Below are positions 51,883 through 60,356 of a stretch of DNA of 64,000 bases, piece after piece. Both the position numbers and the translations under genes were made by a program. The stretch is taken from the NCBI RefSeq assembly GCF_021740465.1, contig NZ_JAIOZR010000004.1, forward strand, positions 1 through 64,000, read 5' to 3'. This DNA comes from Chlorobium sp. (GTDB lineage Bacteria; Bacteroidota; Chlorobiia; Chlorobiales; Chlorobiaceae). Numbering within the stretch: position 1 is the first letter of the stretch; the number at the start of each line of letters is the position of its first letter. Under the pieces are notes generated by a model. That model was not told the DNA's origin, ran no database searches, and was given only the letters and a program-made list of their open reading frames with translations.

Positions 51883-52683
51883 TTAATTCGGCTGATAACT
51901 GTGTACACTGTTCTGCGCCGAAGGCATGTAGTTCACGCCGAACCAGCAGACCAGCAGCACGAGAAAAGAGATAGCCAGATACCACTGCAGCTTCCCTGGG
52001 CCGGTCTTGTTGGCTGAAAGGTGCAGATAGCCAAGATATGCCAGCCACGATATGAAAGCCCAGGTCTCTTTCGGATCCCAGGTCCAGTAGTGCCCCCAGG
52101 CCTCTTTGGCCCAGAGCGCACCGAACACGAGGCCAAAGGTAAGCAGGACAAAACCCAGCAAGGCAAGATAGTGCGACAGCGAGAAGCCCTGACGGTCGGT
52201 TTGCGATCGGAACCCGGTGAAAATGTTGTGCCATGCGGCGGCCGAGGAGGCCGCAAGCAGCACGTAGCCGACAAGATAGACAACCACATGGGGAACAAAC
52301 CATACGCTCTGCAGAGCAGGCATAAGAGCCTTGTCGAATACGTCGGGCGAGGCAAGGTTGATAACGAGAAAAAATGCGGCAAGCGTCATGCAGTAGTATT
52401 TCAGCCAGCCGACTTTCCAGCGGTATTCCACAAGAAATCCCACGACAGGAATAAGAGCGGCATACCACAGCCTTGTCTCGCCAAGGGTCCGGAGGGGCGG
52501 GCGCTCCAGGGCAATCCAGTAAGCGGCAATAAACCATCCAAGCAGCAACGTTCCGGCAATCATGATGAGATAGGAAGAAATGCGCAGTACCGGAAAACGA
52601 CGCGTCGGAAAGCGAAGGAGGGAACCGCCCGCCCAGCAAGCCATTGCAGCCATGGCAACCAGAGGAAAATCGACAAGTGTCAT
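51883..52683 (-). CDS. ccsA: Cytochrome c biogenesis protein CcsA (haem handling)
   Basis: A 266-residue membrane protein with about eight hydrophobic segments and the tryptophan-rich haem-binding WWD motif WGHYWTWDPKETWAFISWLAYLGYLH, with conserved His in flanking helices (HVVVYLVGY). Part of the system II cytochrome c maturation pathway, working with ResB. Its start overlaps the resB stop as ATGA (52680-52683), so it is co-translated. Cytochrome c is central to sulfide/thiosulfate oxidation and photosynthesis in green sulfur bacteria. Confidence 0.94.
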   Translation of the reverse strand: MTLVDFPLVAMAAMACWAGGSLLRFPTRRFPVLRISSYLIMIAGTLLLGWFIAAYWIALERPPLRTLGETRLWYAALIPVVGFLVEYRWKVGWLKYYCMTLAAFFLVINLASPDVFDKALMPALQSVWFVPHVVVYLVGYVLLAASSAAAWHNIFTGFRSQTDRQGFSLSHYLALLGFVLLTFGLVFGALWAKEAWGHYWTWDPKETWAFISWLAYLGYLHLSANKTGPGKLQWYLAISFLVLLVCWFGVNYMPSAQNSVHSYQPN

Positions 52684-53912
52684 ACAACCCCCCCGCGTTT
52701 CATTCCCTTCCAGAAAAACATGGCGTTGCCTGCCATGATCATGAAAAATCCGCAGTAAACGACAGGAAGCCAGGGGTCTCTTACCGCTTCAATGAGGCTG
52801 AGCTGCGACCACCGTCCCGCCTTTTCGTCATAACCCATCTGGTAAAGTTTCCATCCATCGTACTCCACCGGCTTGTTGACCTCGAGTACTGCCGGTTTAT
52901 TGCCCCGGCTGCCGCTGAGCACCACTCCCGAACGGAATACTTTCGGCGTACCGGGAAACATGACCAGAAAATAGCGGTCGAGCTGCACCACTCCCGGCCG
53001 GATGGAGGGACTTCCGGTGTTCAGCCACCGATCGACGCTTTTTCCATCAGCGCTGATCCTGACCCTGGCGTAAGGAATGCCGTTTTCAGGGTCCGCCGCA
53101 CGGGGATTGCCTCTGCTGTCCGGAAGGGCATGCTGCAGGTAGTCGAGCACCCTCACTTCGAAGCCAGGCCATACGGCCCTGTACCCTTTACCAACCTCGA
53201 CCCCGCTTGCTGGCTTTCCGGGTATGACCCTGTCGGACTGCGGATCGTAGAGCACCAGCTGGGGGCTGTACTCTTCAATGGAAAAATCGTCGAGATAGAC
53301 GGAAAAGGGGAGCTGCACCATGCGGTTCTCCTGAGGAATATAGGCCCGGCTGTTCTGGCGCCCTTCATAAACGGGAATGATCAGGCGCTGCAGGTCGGGC
53401 GCTCCGGCAAGTCCGGAAGCCAGAGCGATCCAGAACCCTCCGTGAAAAAGCATGAACTGCAGGTTCGAAAGCCTGAATGGAATGGTTTTCCAGACAACCG
53501 CCAGGCCGAGATTGGAGAGAAACAGAAACACCGTCAGAAGAAAAGGCCATCCGGAAAAAATCCGGTTTACGCCCAACCTGCCAGACAGCATATCGCCACT
53601 GACACCTCCCTGGGGAATCACGCCACCGAGCAGGGAAAGAAAGGCAATCCCGAAAATAAGTGAGAGGCCAAGCGGAATGCCACCAAGCCAGACAACAAAG
53701 GGATTGTTCCTGAAAGCGACACCCAAAAGAAAAAGCAGTACGAAAAATACAGCAATAAACACAGCATTCAGCGGCCAGGAGAGCACAGGCACTCCCTCTC
53801 CCCCTGCAAGGTACTGGATTATGAATCCAGCAGCTATAACCAGAAGCGTAACGATCGACGACAAACGGAAACTCCCGAAATCCTCAAACCATCCACAGGA
53901 AACTTTACTCAT
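52680..53912 (-). CDS. resB: ResB-like cytochrome c biogenesis protein
   Basis: A 410-residue ResB (Ccs1) protein. It begins with membrane helices, has SNLQFMLFHGGFWIALASG with a likely haem-ligand His, a large periplasmic region (about 180-370) rich in beta structure, with YDGWKLYQMGYDEKAGRWSQLSLIEAVRDPWLPVVYCGF near the end, typical of ResB. It works with CcsA to deliver haem to apocytochrome c. The start (MSKVSCGW) is 10 bases downstream of the HTH gene's stop, suggesting a three-gene set. Confidence 0.92.
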   Translation of the reverse strand: MSKVSCGWFEDFGSFRLSSIVTLLVIAAGFIIQYLAGGEGVPVLSWPLNAVFIAVFFVLLFLLGVAFRNNPFVVWLGGIPLGLSLIFGIAFLSLLGGVIPQGGVSGDMLSGRLGVNRIFSGWPFLLTVFLFLSNLGLAVVWKTIPFRLSNLQFMLFHGGFWIALASGLAGAPDLQRLIIPVYEGRQNSRAYIPQENRMVQLPFSVYLDDFSIEEYSPQLVLYDPQSDRVIPGKPASGVEVGKGYRAVWPGFEVRVLDYLQHALPDSRGNPRAADPENGIPYARVRISADGKSVDRWLNTGSPSIRPGVVQLDRYFLVMFPGTPKVFRSGVVLSGSRGNKPAVLEVNKPVEYDGWKLYQMGYDEKAGRWSQLSLIEAVRDPWLPVVYCGFFMIMAGNAMFFWKGMKRGGVV

Positions 53913-53922
53913 AACTTATTCT

Positions 53923-54255
53923 TTATGAACACTGACGTTCTTCAGATGCAGCTGCGGTTTCACCCTCCTTTTTCAGAAGCTGGCAGCACTTGCAGACAAT
54001 GAAATGGAGCTCATCGACCGATGCGTCGTCACATATCTTCTTGACAGCGGCCTTGATTTCCTGACGGTAGAGCTTGGTTCTGGGCAATTGCAGACCACGC
54101 TTTTTATGAATATACTGCGAAACGGCTGCCGGAGTCACTCCGAGTTTTTTTGCTGCCTGAGACTGCGTCATGCCGGTTTTGACCAGTTCTATGGCCAAAT
54201 CGGCACGGATCTGCGGAAGATAATACCAAACCGCTTTTTCACAGGGAAATATCAC
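53923..54255 (-). CDS. Cys-rich HTH regulator (COG2522-like)
   Basis: A 110-residue predicted transcriptional regulator. An N-terminal segment IFPCEKAVWYYLPQIRADLAIEL leads into a lambda-repressor-type HTH (TQSQAAKKLGVTPAAVSQYIHKKRG, about residues 30-55). The C-terminal part carries Cys75, Cys88, Cys90 and Cys91 (ICDD and VCKCC), and Cys5 lies at the N-terminus. This arrangement resembles COG2522 regulators. The Cys set may bind metal, haem or an Fe-S cluster; this is inference. It is the first gene before resB-ccsA and divergent from the haem-binding protein gene, so it could control them. Confidence 0.8.
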   Translation of the reverse strand: MIFPCEKAVWYYLPQIRADLAIELVKTGMTQSQAAKKLGVTPAAVSQYIHKKRGLQLPRTKLYRQEIKAAVKKICDDASVDELHFIVCKCCQLLKKEGETAAASEERQCS

Positions 54256-54312
54256 TATAGTTACCGGTTAAACGATTAAGGAAAAAAAAATTCCTGAAAA
54301 CACTTCTACTCG

Positions 54313-54765
54313 ATGTCTTCGTATCCCTTTAAAAAAGCTGCAAGCCGGCTGGTAATCGGCCTCATGATCGTTCAGTTCATTCCGCTCAACCGGGTCAACC
54401 CTCCGGAAAAAGTGCCGGTAAGAGCGCCGGAAGAGATTGCTGACATTCTCAAAAAGTCCTGTTTTGACTGCCATTCTTTCCGGACAGAATGGAGCCTTCC
54501 GGCATATATTGCTCCTTTATCATGGGCGGCTGCCGCAAGGGTTTCCTGGGGACGCAATGCGCTGAATTTTTCAGAGTGGGACCACGCCGATCCTACGGCT
54601 TCAGCTCACCGGATGCGTGCTATCAGAAGAACCGTTATTGAAGGCATAGGTCATCAACGACTCTACTATACGCTGCACCCGCAATCAAGAATGAGTGCCG
54701 CTGAAAGTACCATGCTGTTGAACTGGATTGACACGTACGACAGAGAAACAGCGCAAGGGATTTAA
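54313..54765 (+). CDS. Haem-binding domain (Haem_bd) protein
   Basis: A 150-residue c-type cytochrome-like protein. A short N-terminal hydrophobic stretch (LVIGLMIVQFIPL) could be a signal or anchor. The haem-attachment motif is CFDCH (CxxCH) near residue 50, followed by WSLPAYIAPLSWAAA and SRMSAAESTMLLNWI. This is the Haem_bd family, usually about 150 residues. It is divergent from the HTH gene and its stop overlaps the LOG gene by 4 bases. It would be a substrate of the neighbouring ResB/CcsA system. Confidence 0.87.
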   Translation: MSSYPFKKAASRLVIGLMIVQFIPLNRVNPPEKVPVRAPEEIADILKKSCFDCHSFRTEWSLPAYIAPLSWAAAARVSWGRNALNFSEWDHADPTASAHRMRAIRRTVIEGIGHQRLYYTLHPQSRMSAAESTMLLNWIDTYDRETAQGI

Positions 54766-55502
54766 AAATTCAGGGAGTACCCTTCGGGATAAAAACTTCT
54801 GATTATCGGCACCACCCGGTCAAGGTCGTCTTCAAGATAAATAAAATCAAGATCGGATGCGTCGATATAACCATGCTCACCGCACATGGTTTCGCGTACC
54901 CACCCGTAAAACCCGTTCCAGTAGGCTCTGCCTATGAGGATTACCGGAAAACGGGCGCTTTTTCCGGTCTGGATCAGGGTTATCGCCTCGGAAACTTCGT
55001 CAAGCGTGCCGAAACCTCCCGGAAGAGCGACGAATGCCTGGGAGTATTTGAGAAACATGACCTTCCGGACAAAAAAATACTGAAAAGTGACCAGCCGCCC
55101 GTTGTCGATATACCGGTTGGGCTCCTGCTGGTTGGGCAGGCGTATATTGAACCCTATCGAAATCCCTCCGGCTTCCTGGGCTCCCCTGTTGGCGGCCTCC
55201 ATTACTCCCGGCCCTCCTCCGGTAATCACGGAAAACCCTTCGCGAGCAAGCAGGGCGCCGGCCTTCCTGGCGAGTGCATATCCGCTGCTGCCTGGCTCCA
55301 CCCTTGTCGAACCGAAAACCGTAACAGCAGGTCCGGTTTCGGACATGGTTTCAAAACCGCTGACAAATTCCGCCATAATTTTGAATACCCGCCAGCCGTC
55401 GACCATGAAATCGGTATCCCGGCCGGAAACCGCCTTAACCGGCAGTGGATCACCGGATATTTTATCGCGCCAGGGGGGGCCTGATGAAATCGGCTTCTTC
55501 AT
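54762..55502 (-). CDS. LOG family protein (TIGR00730)
   Basis: A 246-residue Rossmann-fold protein of the LOG/lysine decarboxylase-like family. Motifs: VTVFGSTRVEPGS, ITGGGPGVMEAANRGAQEAGG and ALPGGFGTLDEVSEAITL. LOG proteins are phosphoribohydrolases on nucleoside 5'-monophosphates. The frame is open to 55616, but the ATG at 55502 (MKKPISSGP) is the sensible start. The stop is shared territory with the haem-binding gene (convergent). Confidence 0.88.
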   Translation of the reverse strand: MKKPISSGPPWRDKISGDPLPVKAVSGRDTDFMVDGWRVFKIMAEFVSGFETMSETGPAVTVFGSTRVEPGSSGYALARKAGALLAREGFSVITGGGPGVMEAANRGAQEAGGISIGFNIRLPNQQEPNRYIDNGRLVTFQYFFVRKVMFLKYSQAFVALPGGFGTLDEVSEAITLIQTGKSARFPVILIGRAYWNGFYGWVRETMCGEHGYIDASDLDFIYLEDDLDRVVPIIRSFYPEGYSLNF

Positions 55503-55525
55503 GGACTTCCGCTTATAAATGTAGG

Positions 55526-56095
55526 CTAAGAGTGCAGTTCCAGAAAGTTTTTTATAATCTTCTTTCCCTCGCCGGTCATGATCGATTCGGGATGAAACTG
55601 CACCCCGTAAAGACACAGCTCAACGGAATCCATACCCATAATGGTGCCGTCGTCCGTCCAGGCTCTCACCCTGAGCGCCGCGGGAAGTGTTTCCCGTTCA
55701 ACGATGAGTGAATGATACCTTGTAGCTATAAAAGGATTCAGAACCCCTCTGAATATACCGGTATCGTCATGATGAACCATCGAGGTTTTACCGTGCATGA
55801 TTCGGGCTGCCCTGATGACCCTGCCGCCGAGTGCAGCTCCGATGGACTGATGACCGAGACAAACCCCGAGAAGAGGAATTCTTCCCTGAAGCTCCCGGAT
55901 AAGCGGAACCGATACCCCTGCGTCGTCGGGAGTCCCCGGTCCGGGAGAAATGACAATTTTATCGGGGGCACGTCTTATGATCTCCTCGACGCTTATCTCG
56001 TCGTTTCTGAATACTTCAACATCGGCACCGGATTCCCCAATGTACTGGACCAGATTATAGGTGAACGAATCATAATTATCTATGACGAGAATCAT
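55526..56095 (-). CDS. trpG/pabA: Anthranilate/aminodeoxychorismate synthase glutaminase subunit
   Basis: A 189-residue class I glutamine amidotransferase. Triad: Cys in [15 protein letters not shown], His-Glu in [11 protein letters not shown]. The start [18 protein letters not shown] and the [10 protein letters not shown] motif fit TrpG/PabA. It supplies ammonia for anthranilate and/or p-aminobenzoate; the choice cannot be made from sequence alone, and no trpE/pabB is adjacent. It lies 21 bases downstream of the GlmU-like gene. Confidence 0.93.
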   Translation of the reverse strand: MILVIDNYDSFTYNLVQYIGESGADVEVFRNDEISVEEIIRRAPDKIVISPGPGTPDDAGVSVPLIRELQGRIPLLGVCLGHQSIGAALGGRVIRAARIMHGKTSMVHHDDTGIFRGVLNPFIATRYHSLIVERETLPAALRVRAWTDDGTIMGMDSVELCLYGVQFHPESIMTGEGKKIIKNFLELHS

Positions 56096-56116
56096 GCGGA
56101 AGCAAACGTTATTCGG

Positions 56117-57373
56117 TTATAGAAAAATTTTCCGGCCCTGTTCACTGCCGGCGATAAAACGAAACATCTCTTCATAAGCGGAGCTCATAACGACCTGGCG
56201 ACGCTCCATAACCTTACGGGCTGTTTCAACCGCCTTGTCGATCATATAGGGTTCAAATCCTCCGGCAGCGCTCCCCCAGGTAAATGGATACACCTCTTTG
56301 GGCGGAAATCCCCCGCCGAAAACATTCGCCGCAGTGCCTACAATGGTACCGGTGTTGAACATCGAGTTGATCGAACATTTCGCATGATCTCCCATCAGAA
56401 GACCGAGAAACTGCAGCCCGGTAGAAACTTCCCGTCCTTCCATAAGCAGCTTGACGCTGCTATAGTTATTTTTCAGGTCGGAAGTATTGGTGCCCGCACC
56501 AAGATTGCACCAGGAAGAAATATAGGAATGGCCAAGAAAACCGTCATGCTGCTTGTTCGCAAACGGTTCGACAAGAGAGTCTTCAACCTCGCCACCAACT
56601 TTCGAGGCCGTGCCGACAAACACATTGCTGTATACTCTGGCCGCAGCCTTGACCTTTGCCCAGGGAGCCAGAAAAACGTTGTTCATCAGGAGCGCGTGTG
56701 ATTCGACGACCGCCCCGCTTCCGATGCCGATGAAGCCGTCATCCGCATCGAGTACTGCGCCGGCTTTCACTACAGCTCCCGGTGCGACGTAAATATTCGA
56801 ACGGTTCACGATAACCGCAGACGGATGGATGTCACCTGCCAAGACGCCTGTTTCAAGAGTTCTGCCATCCTGCACCATCTCATCGGCATGAAAAGCAATG
56901 ACATCCCAGAGATTGTCAACAACCCGAAACCCCTCTACCTGCTGTACCGAGAGACACTCCGCGAGCAGGTCCGTATCGAGCAGGTCAGTCAATTGGTCTC
57001 TGCATAATCCCGGAAACCGGGTGGGGTGCAGGCGGGCGAAAAGGAGATTGTCGCCCTGCATAAGAGCACAACCGGGATCAAGAGCTGCATCGATGATGAT
57101 TTCAGCGGCAGCTTCGTCACAGACCAGGCGGCCGTTGATGAGAAAAAGCTCCTCTCCGTCGATTCTGTTAAGGATTCTTTCCGGGTGCTGTTCACCGTAA
57201 AAGGCCGTGAGGTAGGCTCGCAGGTGCCATGTCAGCCGCACCGCGCCGGCGGTTGCGTCTTCAAGTTTATCGGCAAGGGAACGAAACCCGGTGTAGAGCC
57301 CGTAAACGGGTTTGAGATTAACCAGAGGTTTCATGCGTGAAACCTTCTCATCTTCAAAAACCAGGTACTGCAT
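56117..57373 (-). CDS. Alternative GlmU-type sugar nucleotidyl/acetyltransferase
   Basis: A 418-residue protein of the TIGR03991 group found in Bacteroidetes and Chlorobi. The N-terminus YLVFEDEKVSRMKPLVNLKPVY is typical. The C-terminal half is a left-handed beta-helix of hexapeptide repeats (IHPSAVIVNRSNIYVAPGAVVKAGAVLDADDGFIGIG) with LGHSYISSWCNLGAGTNTSDLKNNY. It likely makes UDP-GlcNAc, replacing classical GlmU for peptidoglycan and outer-membrane sugar synthesis. The start may also be at an internal ATG in the first 20 residues. Confidence 0.87.
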   Translation of the reverse strand: MQYLVFEDEKVSRMKPLVNLKPVYGLYTGFRSLADKLEDATAGAVRLTWHLRAYLTAFYGEQHPERILNRIDGEELFLINGRLVCDEAAAEIIIDAALDPGCALMQGDNLLFARLHPTRFPGLCRDQLTDLLDTDLLAECLSVQQVEGFRVVDNLWDVIAFHADEMVQDGRTLETGVLAGDIHPSAVIVNRSNIYVAPGAVVKAGAVLDADDGFIGIGSGAVVESHALLMNNVFLAPWAKVKAAARVYSNVFVGTASKVGGEVEDSLVEPFANKQHDGFLGHSYISSWCNLGAGTNTSDLKNNYSSVKLLMEGREVSTGLQFLGLLMGDHAKCSINSMFNTGTIVGTAANVFGGGFPPKEVYPFTWGSAAGGFEPYMIDKAVETARKVMERRQVVMSSAYEEMFRFIAGSEQGRKIFL

Positions 57374-57402
57374 CGTTTTATCGTGACTATCGGATTATTC
57401 GC

Positions 57403-58311
57403 TTAAGAAGAGACAACCGTGAGTGCGGCGGGAACTACCGATATGGTGATACGTCCCGGCCGGCTCTCGAAAACCTCTCCATCCATGTGCATAATCTCAG
57501 GTTCCGCCATGATTATTTCTATTGAACTCGCCTTGCAGTATACCACCTTCGGGTCCCGAATCTGGCTGCCGCGAAGATACATTATCACATACCTGAAAAA
57601 CGCAAGTTTCGGAATGGATTTCAGAATACAGACATCAAGCAGCCCGTCTGCCGGATCCGCATCGGGAGCGATACGGAACCTGCCTCCCTCGATTTTGCCG
57701 TTCGAGACGGAAAATGCGAAAACAGGCTCATGCATTTCAAAAACGGCATCGGGAGCAGTAATTTTAATATGCATTTTTAGCGGCGCATAACCTACAAGGA
57801 CGCTGAAAAGCGCATGGACATAGCTGAGCTCGCCTTTCAGCCAGGTCGTGCGCTTGACGGTTCCGGCAATTCTTCCGGTCAGCCCCAGTCCGAGAGAGTT
57901 TACAAAAAAACGCCGGTCGTCGCAGTTGAAAACAACATGGCCGAGATCTACTTTTCGCTGCCTGCCTGCAAGGCAATCCTGCAGGGCGGCCCGGGTATTT
58001 CCGCTGCTGCCGAGCGTCTTGGCGAAATCGTTCGCCGAACCGATAGGCAATACCGCGACAGCAATATCGCTGCATGCAACGGCATTGACCACTTCATGTA
58101 ACGTTCCATCACCTCCGCAGGCAACGAGACAGTCGCTTTCAAGGCTTGCATCGCGGGCGATTTCGCCGGCATGGCCGGCGTAGGCTGTTGTCATAAGAGA
58201 TGCGCCCTTAAGGCAGGAAACCCTGCTTCGAAGCCACGGTTCATGTCGCACGGCCCGGCCTTTGTCGGCCTCGGGATTGAAAATGAAGGTGTAACGGTAT
58301 CGCTCAGGCAT
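57403..58311 (-). CDS. Diacylglycerol kinase-like lipid kinase (YegS/BmrU)
   Basis: A 302-residue lipid kinase of the DAGK catalytic family. Motifs: FIFNPEADKGRA near the N-terminus, the ATP-site CGGDGTLHEVVNAV, and LPIGSANDFAKTLG; later FVNSLGLGLTG and SNGKIEGGRFRIAPDADPADGLLDVCIL. It phosphorylates diacylglycerol or a related lipid. The ATG at 58311 (MPERYRYTF) overlaps the phosphatase stop by 8 bases, so it is coupled to that gene. Confidence 0.9.
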   Translation of the reverse strand: MPERYRYTFIFNPEADKGRAVRHEPWLRSRVSCLKGASLMTTAYAGHAGEIARDASLESDCLVACGGDGTLHEVVNAVACSDIAVAVLPIGSANDFAKTLGSSGNTRAALQDCLAGRQRKVDLGHVVFNCDDRRFFVNSLGLGLTGRIAGTVKRTTWLKGELSYVHALFSVLVGYAPLKMHIKITAPDAVFEMHEPVFAFSVSNGKIEGGRFRIAPDADPADGLLDVCILKSIPKLAFFRYVIMYLRGSQIRDPKVVYCKASSIEIIMAEPEIMHMDGEVFESRPGRITISVVPAALTVVSS

Positions 58312-58801
58312 CGGCGGCCTCCGGAAAACGGTGAAGCTCCGCAAGAGCAGGAAGAATATGGGATGAGGCCAGAAACAGATCGTCCATTACCCTCCTGAAA
58401 TCCCGTTCGGTTCCGTAGTAGGGGTCCGCAATCTCCTCGTTATGGCGACCGGGCACGAACGACATGACGAGACGCACTTGCGGTCTTCCGGCAAATCCCG
58501 TTATCAGGCCGACATCCTCGTAATTCTCATGGTCCATCACGAATATCCAGTCGAACTGGCCGAGATCGAGTTCATCAATACAGCGAGCCCTGATCGGTGA
58601 AATATCTATCCCGAAACCAGATGCCGCAGCTACGGCACGTTCATCTGGAAATGATCCCCGCTGATAGGAGCGGGTGCCGGCGGAAGCCACCGTAATACAG
58701 TGCGCAAGCCCTTCGGTGAGGGCATACCAGCGAAACACCCCTTCCGCCATGGGAGAACGGCAGATATTTTCATAGCATACAAAAAGAATGTTCAACACCA
58801 T
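58304..58801 (-). CDS. Low-molecular-weight protein-tyrosine-phosphatase
   Basis: A 165-residue LMW-PTP. The P-loop CYENICRSP (Cys9-x5-Arg15) follows NILFVC, and the general-acid loop is ADPYYG with its Asp. These enzymes dephosphorylate Tyr on kinases of polysaccharide export or arginine-phosphate. No partner kinase is near. Upstream ATGs at 58810 and 58819 are possible. The 3' end overlaps the lipid kinase gene by 8 bases; the 5' end is divergent from the regulator locus. Confidence 0.9.
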   Translation of the reverse strand: MVLNILFVCYENICRSPMAEGVFRWYALTEGLAHCITVASAGTRSYQRGSFPDERAVAAASGFGIDISPIRARCIDELDLGQFDWIFVMDHENYEDVGLITGFAGRPQVRLVMSFVPGRHNEEIADPYYGTERDFRRVMDDLFLASSHILPALAELHRFPEAADA

Positions 58802-58858
58802 ATTTACCATGCCATTCAACTTCTTAGAAAAATATTCACTGCATAATACTGCCTCTGC

Positions 58859-58880
58859 GTAAAAAAATAACTATTTTTAC
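58859..58880. repeat. AT-rich inverted repeat before the regulator locus
   Basis: GTAAAAA...TTTTTAC, seven bases each side with eight between, in the divergent region of the phosphatase and the first regulator half. It lies about 130 bases before the start at 59011. It could be a regulator-binding site or a weak hairpin. Confidence 0.35.
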
Positions 58881-59010
58881 TGCAAGGGAAGCCGGCGACC
58901 GGATAAACACATCACAGTGTGCACATTAATGCATCAGATAATACGGCCAAGGCTGCATACACGAGAAATAAAGGATATATTTAATCCGGATAATTCAAAC
59001 AAAAACCTTT

Positions 59011-59472
59011 ATGAAACGTTGTCCCGTATCACGTCTGCCGGTGAGGGAAAAACCTGAGTGGGTAGCGCCACATCCCGAAAACGATTACATAACCGTGTTC
59101 AACCTTATAGGCGACGACATCATCCATTTTGTACACCGCTCCTCAAAACCGGAAATCTCGCTGGCAGGAATAGACTCTCGCCGGTTTATGACTATTCTCA
59201 AAGATCTCAAACTGACAGAAATTCCGCTCTACCTTATCGTCAATTTCGAAAAAGTAACGAACATAGGATACCTCTACAGCAAGAATTTCCTGAATTTCGT
59301 ATTCAACTGGGGAAGAAACATCCGGGTGATCGTCCTGTACAATGTACGCAATGAAATACGAAACGGTCTTGACCGCTTCTGTCTGATAGCTCCTGAAAAC
59401 GTATGCATGACCAGCACAGGAAGTTACCGGGAAGCTGTAGAAAAAATCATGGACATGAAGAAATGGACATGA
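59011..59472 (+). CDS. N-terminal half of a split coiled-coil/HTH regulator
   Basis: A 153-residue alpha/beta domain of unknown family. It is similar along its length to the first ~140 residues of the intact paralogue at 60357: LIGDDIIHF against LIGRNIIQS, and IPLYLIVNFEKVTNIGYLYSKN against EPVYCLWDFAHVNDVSYTYKKS, followed by RVIVLYNV against KLIVFYHV. It may sense or bind something, but no known motif is seen. It ends MDMKKWT, where a perfect 14-bp tandem repeat (59449-59476) shifts the frame. Its stop overlaps the next start as ATGA. Confidence 0.7.
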   Translation: MKRCPVSRLPVREKPEWVAPHPENDYITVFNLIGDDIIHFVHRSSKPEISLAGIDSRRFMTILKDLKLTEIPLYLIVNFEKVTNIGYLYSKNFLNFVFNWGRNIRVIVLYNVRNEIRNGLDRFCLIAPENVCMTSTGSYREAVEKIMDMKKWT

Positions 59473-59476
59473 AGAA
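59449..59476 (+). repeat. Perfect 14-bp tandem duplication at the split point
   Basis: ATGGACATGAAGAA occurs twice head to tail (59449-59462 and 59463-59476). Because 14 is not a multiple of 3, the second copy shifts the frame and ends the first gene at TGA 59470-59472. Deleting one copy joins the two genes in frame as ...EKIMDMKKRKSWIT.... Each copy encodes MDMKK, so the repeat itself gives the second gene two start codons. Confidence 0.9.
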
Positions 59477-60230
59477 AAGAAAAAGCTGGATCACGGCAGA
59501 GGAAAATCCGTCATCCGGATCGACTGAACTGAAAAAAGAACTGCTTGCATCCATGACCAGGATCTCCCTGCTCCATATCCTCAACCAGCAGGTTCATCCC
59601 CCTGCCGCCGATCATGAGTTCTACCCGTATTTTCTTGCCGTCGAAGAGTTCCGCAAAGACATGGTCGCAAAGGAGGCTGTCTTCAGAAAAAAGAAAAAAA
59701 AGCTGCAGGAGGAGTGCGAGCGGAGACGAAGTGACACCCTCAGCAGGCTGCAGCGCCAGATATCCCTGCATACGGGAAACGCAAAGGAGCATGAACGGCG
59801 GGTGATGAGGCTCAATACCGAAATACAGCTTCGTGGCGAAGAACTGCAACGACTGAAAAGCGTTGAGGAGAAAAAAAACCTTACCTCCCGGGAGCTCTGC
59901 TGCCGGTTATCTGCACTAGGCCGGGACGACCTTCTTGAGAATTTTTGCCACAGTCCGGCAGGCAGAGAAAAGATTGCTACCATTGCGGACATTAAACTTA
60001 CCGCTGAAGACTCGCGCTTTGTCAAACTGCTGCGACGCCTGCACCCGGCTCTCACCGAAAATGAAATGAAAATCTGTCTGCTTGTGCGAAAAAATCACAC
60101 CACAAAATCCATTGCCCGGCTCTACGCCACCTCAACAAGAGGGATGGAAAGCATACGGTACCGCCTGCATACGAAACTCGGCCTTGGAAAAAACCAGTCA
60201 ATCAAGGCCTACCTGACCGGCCTCCAATAA
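59463..60230 (+). CDS. C-terminal half: coiled coil plus LuxR-type HTH
   Basis: A 255-residue protein. A linker LLASMTRISLLHILNQQVHPPAADHEFYPYFLAVEEFRKDM is similar to the paralogue's LAYLVRMSWFDMF...FDDNYYTFFKAIEAM. Then comes a long charged coiled coil (about residues 70-150, including FRKKKKKLQEECERRR), and a C-terminal HTH (LHPALTENEMKICLLVRKN, then STRGMESIRYRLHTKLGLGKNQSIKAYL). Start at 59463 or at the ATG at 59469, which overlaps the upstream stop (ATGA). Joined to the upstream half it would be 401 residues, matching the 404-residue paralogue. Confidence 0.75.
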   Translation: MDMKKRKSWITAEENPSSGSTELKKELLASMTRISLLHILNQQVHPPAADHEFYPYFLAVEEFRKDMVAKEAVFRKKKKKLQEECERRRSDTLSRLQRQISLHTGNAKEHERRVMRLNTEIQLRGEELQRLKSVEEKKNLTSRELCCRLSALGRDDLLENFCHSPAGREKIATIADIKLTAEDSRFVKLLRRLHPALTENEMKICLLVRKNHTTKSIARLYATSTRGMESIRYRLHTKLGLGKNQSIKAYLTGLQ

Positions 60231-60311
60231 AAATTACAATTGGCAGTGTATTTTTTAAAATAAACGCGATAAACAATTGAATACTTCAAAATAATTCACG
60301 ATATTACTTGC

Positions 60312-60327
60312 GTTATCACGTCATAAC
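60312..60327. promoter_or_regulatory. Inverted repeat upstream of the intact regulator
   Basis: GTTAT-CACGTC-ATAAC, five bases each side, 30 bases before the ATG at 60357. Position and size fit an operator or a promoter element. Self-regulation by the HTH proteins is inference; the site has not been matched to a known consensus. Confidence 0.35.
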
Positions 60328-60356
60328 ACACTTAAGCCGTGAAGAAGTTACACTTT

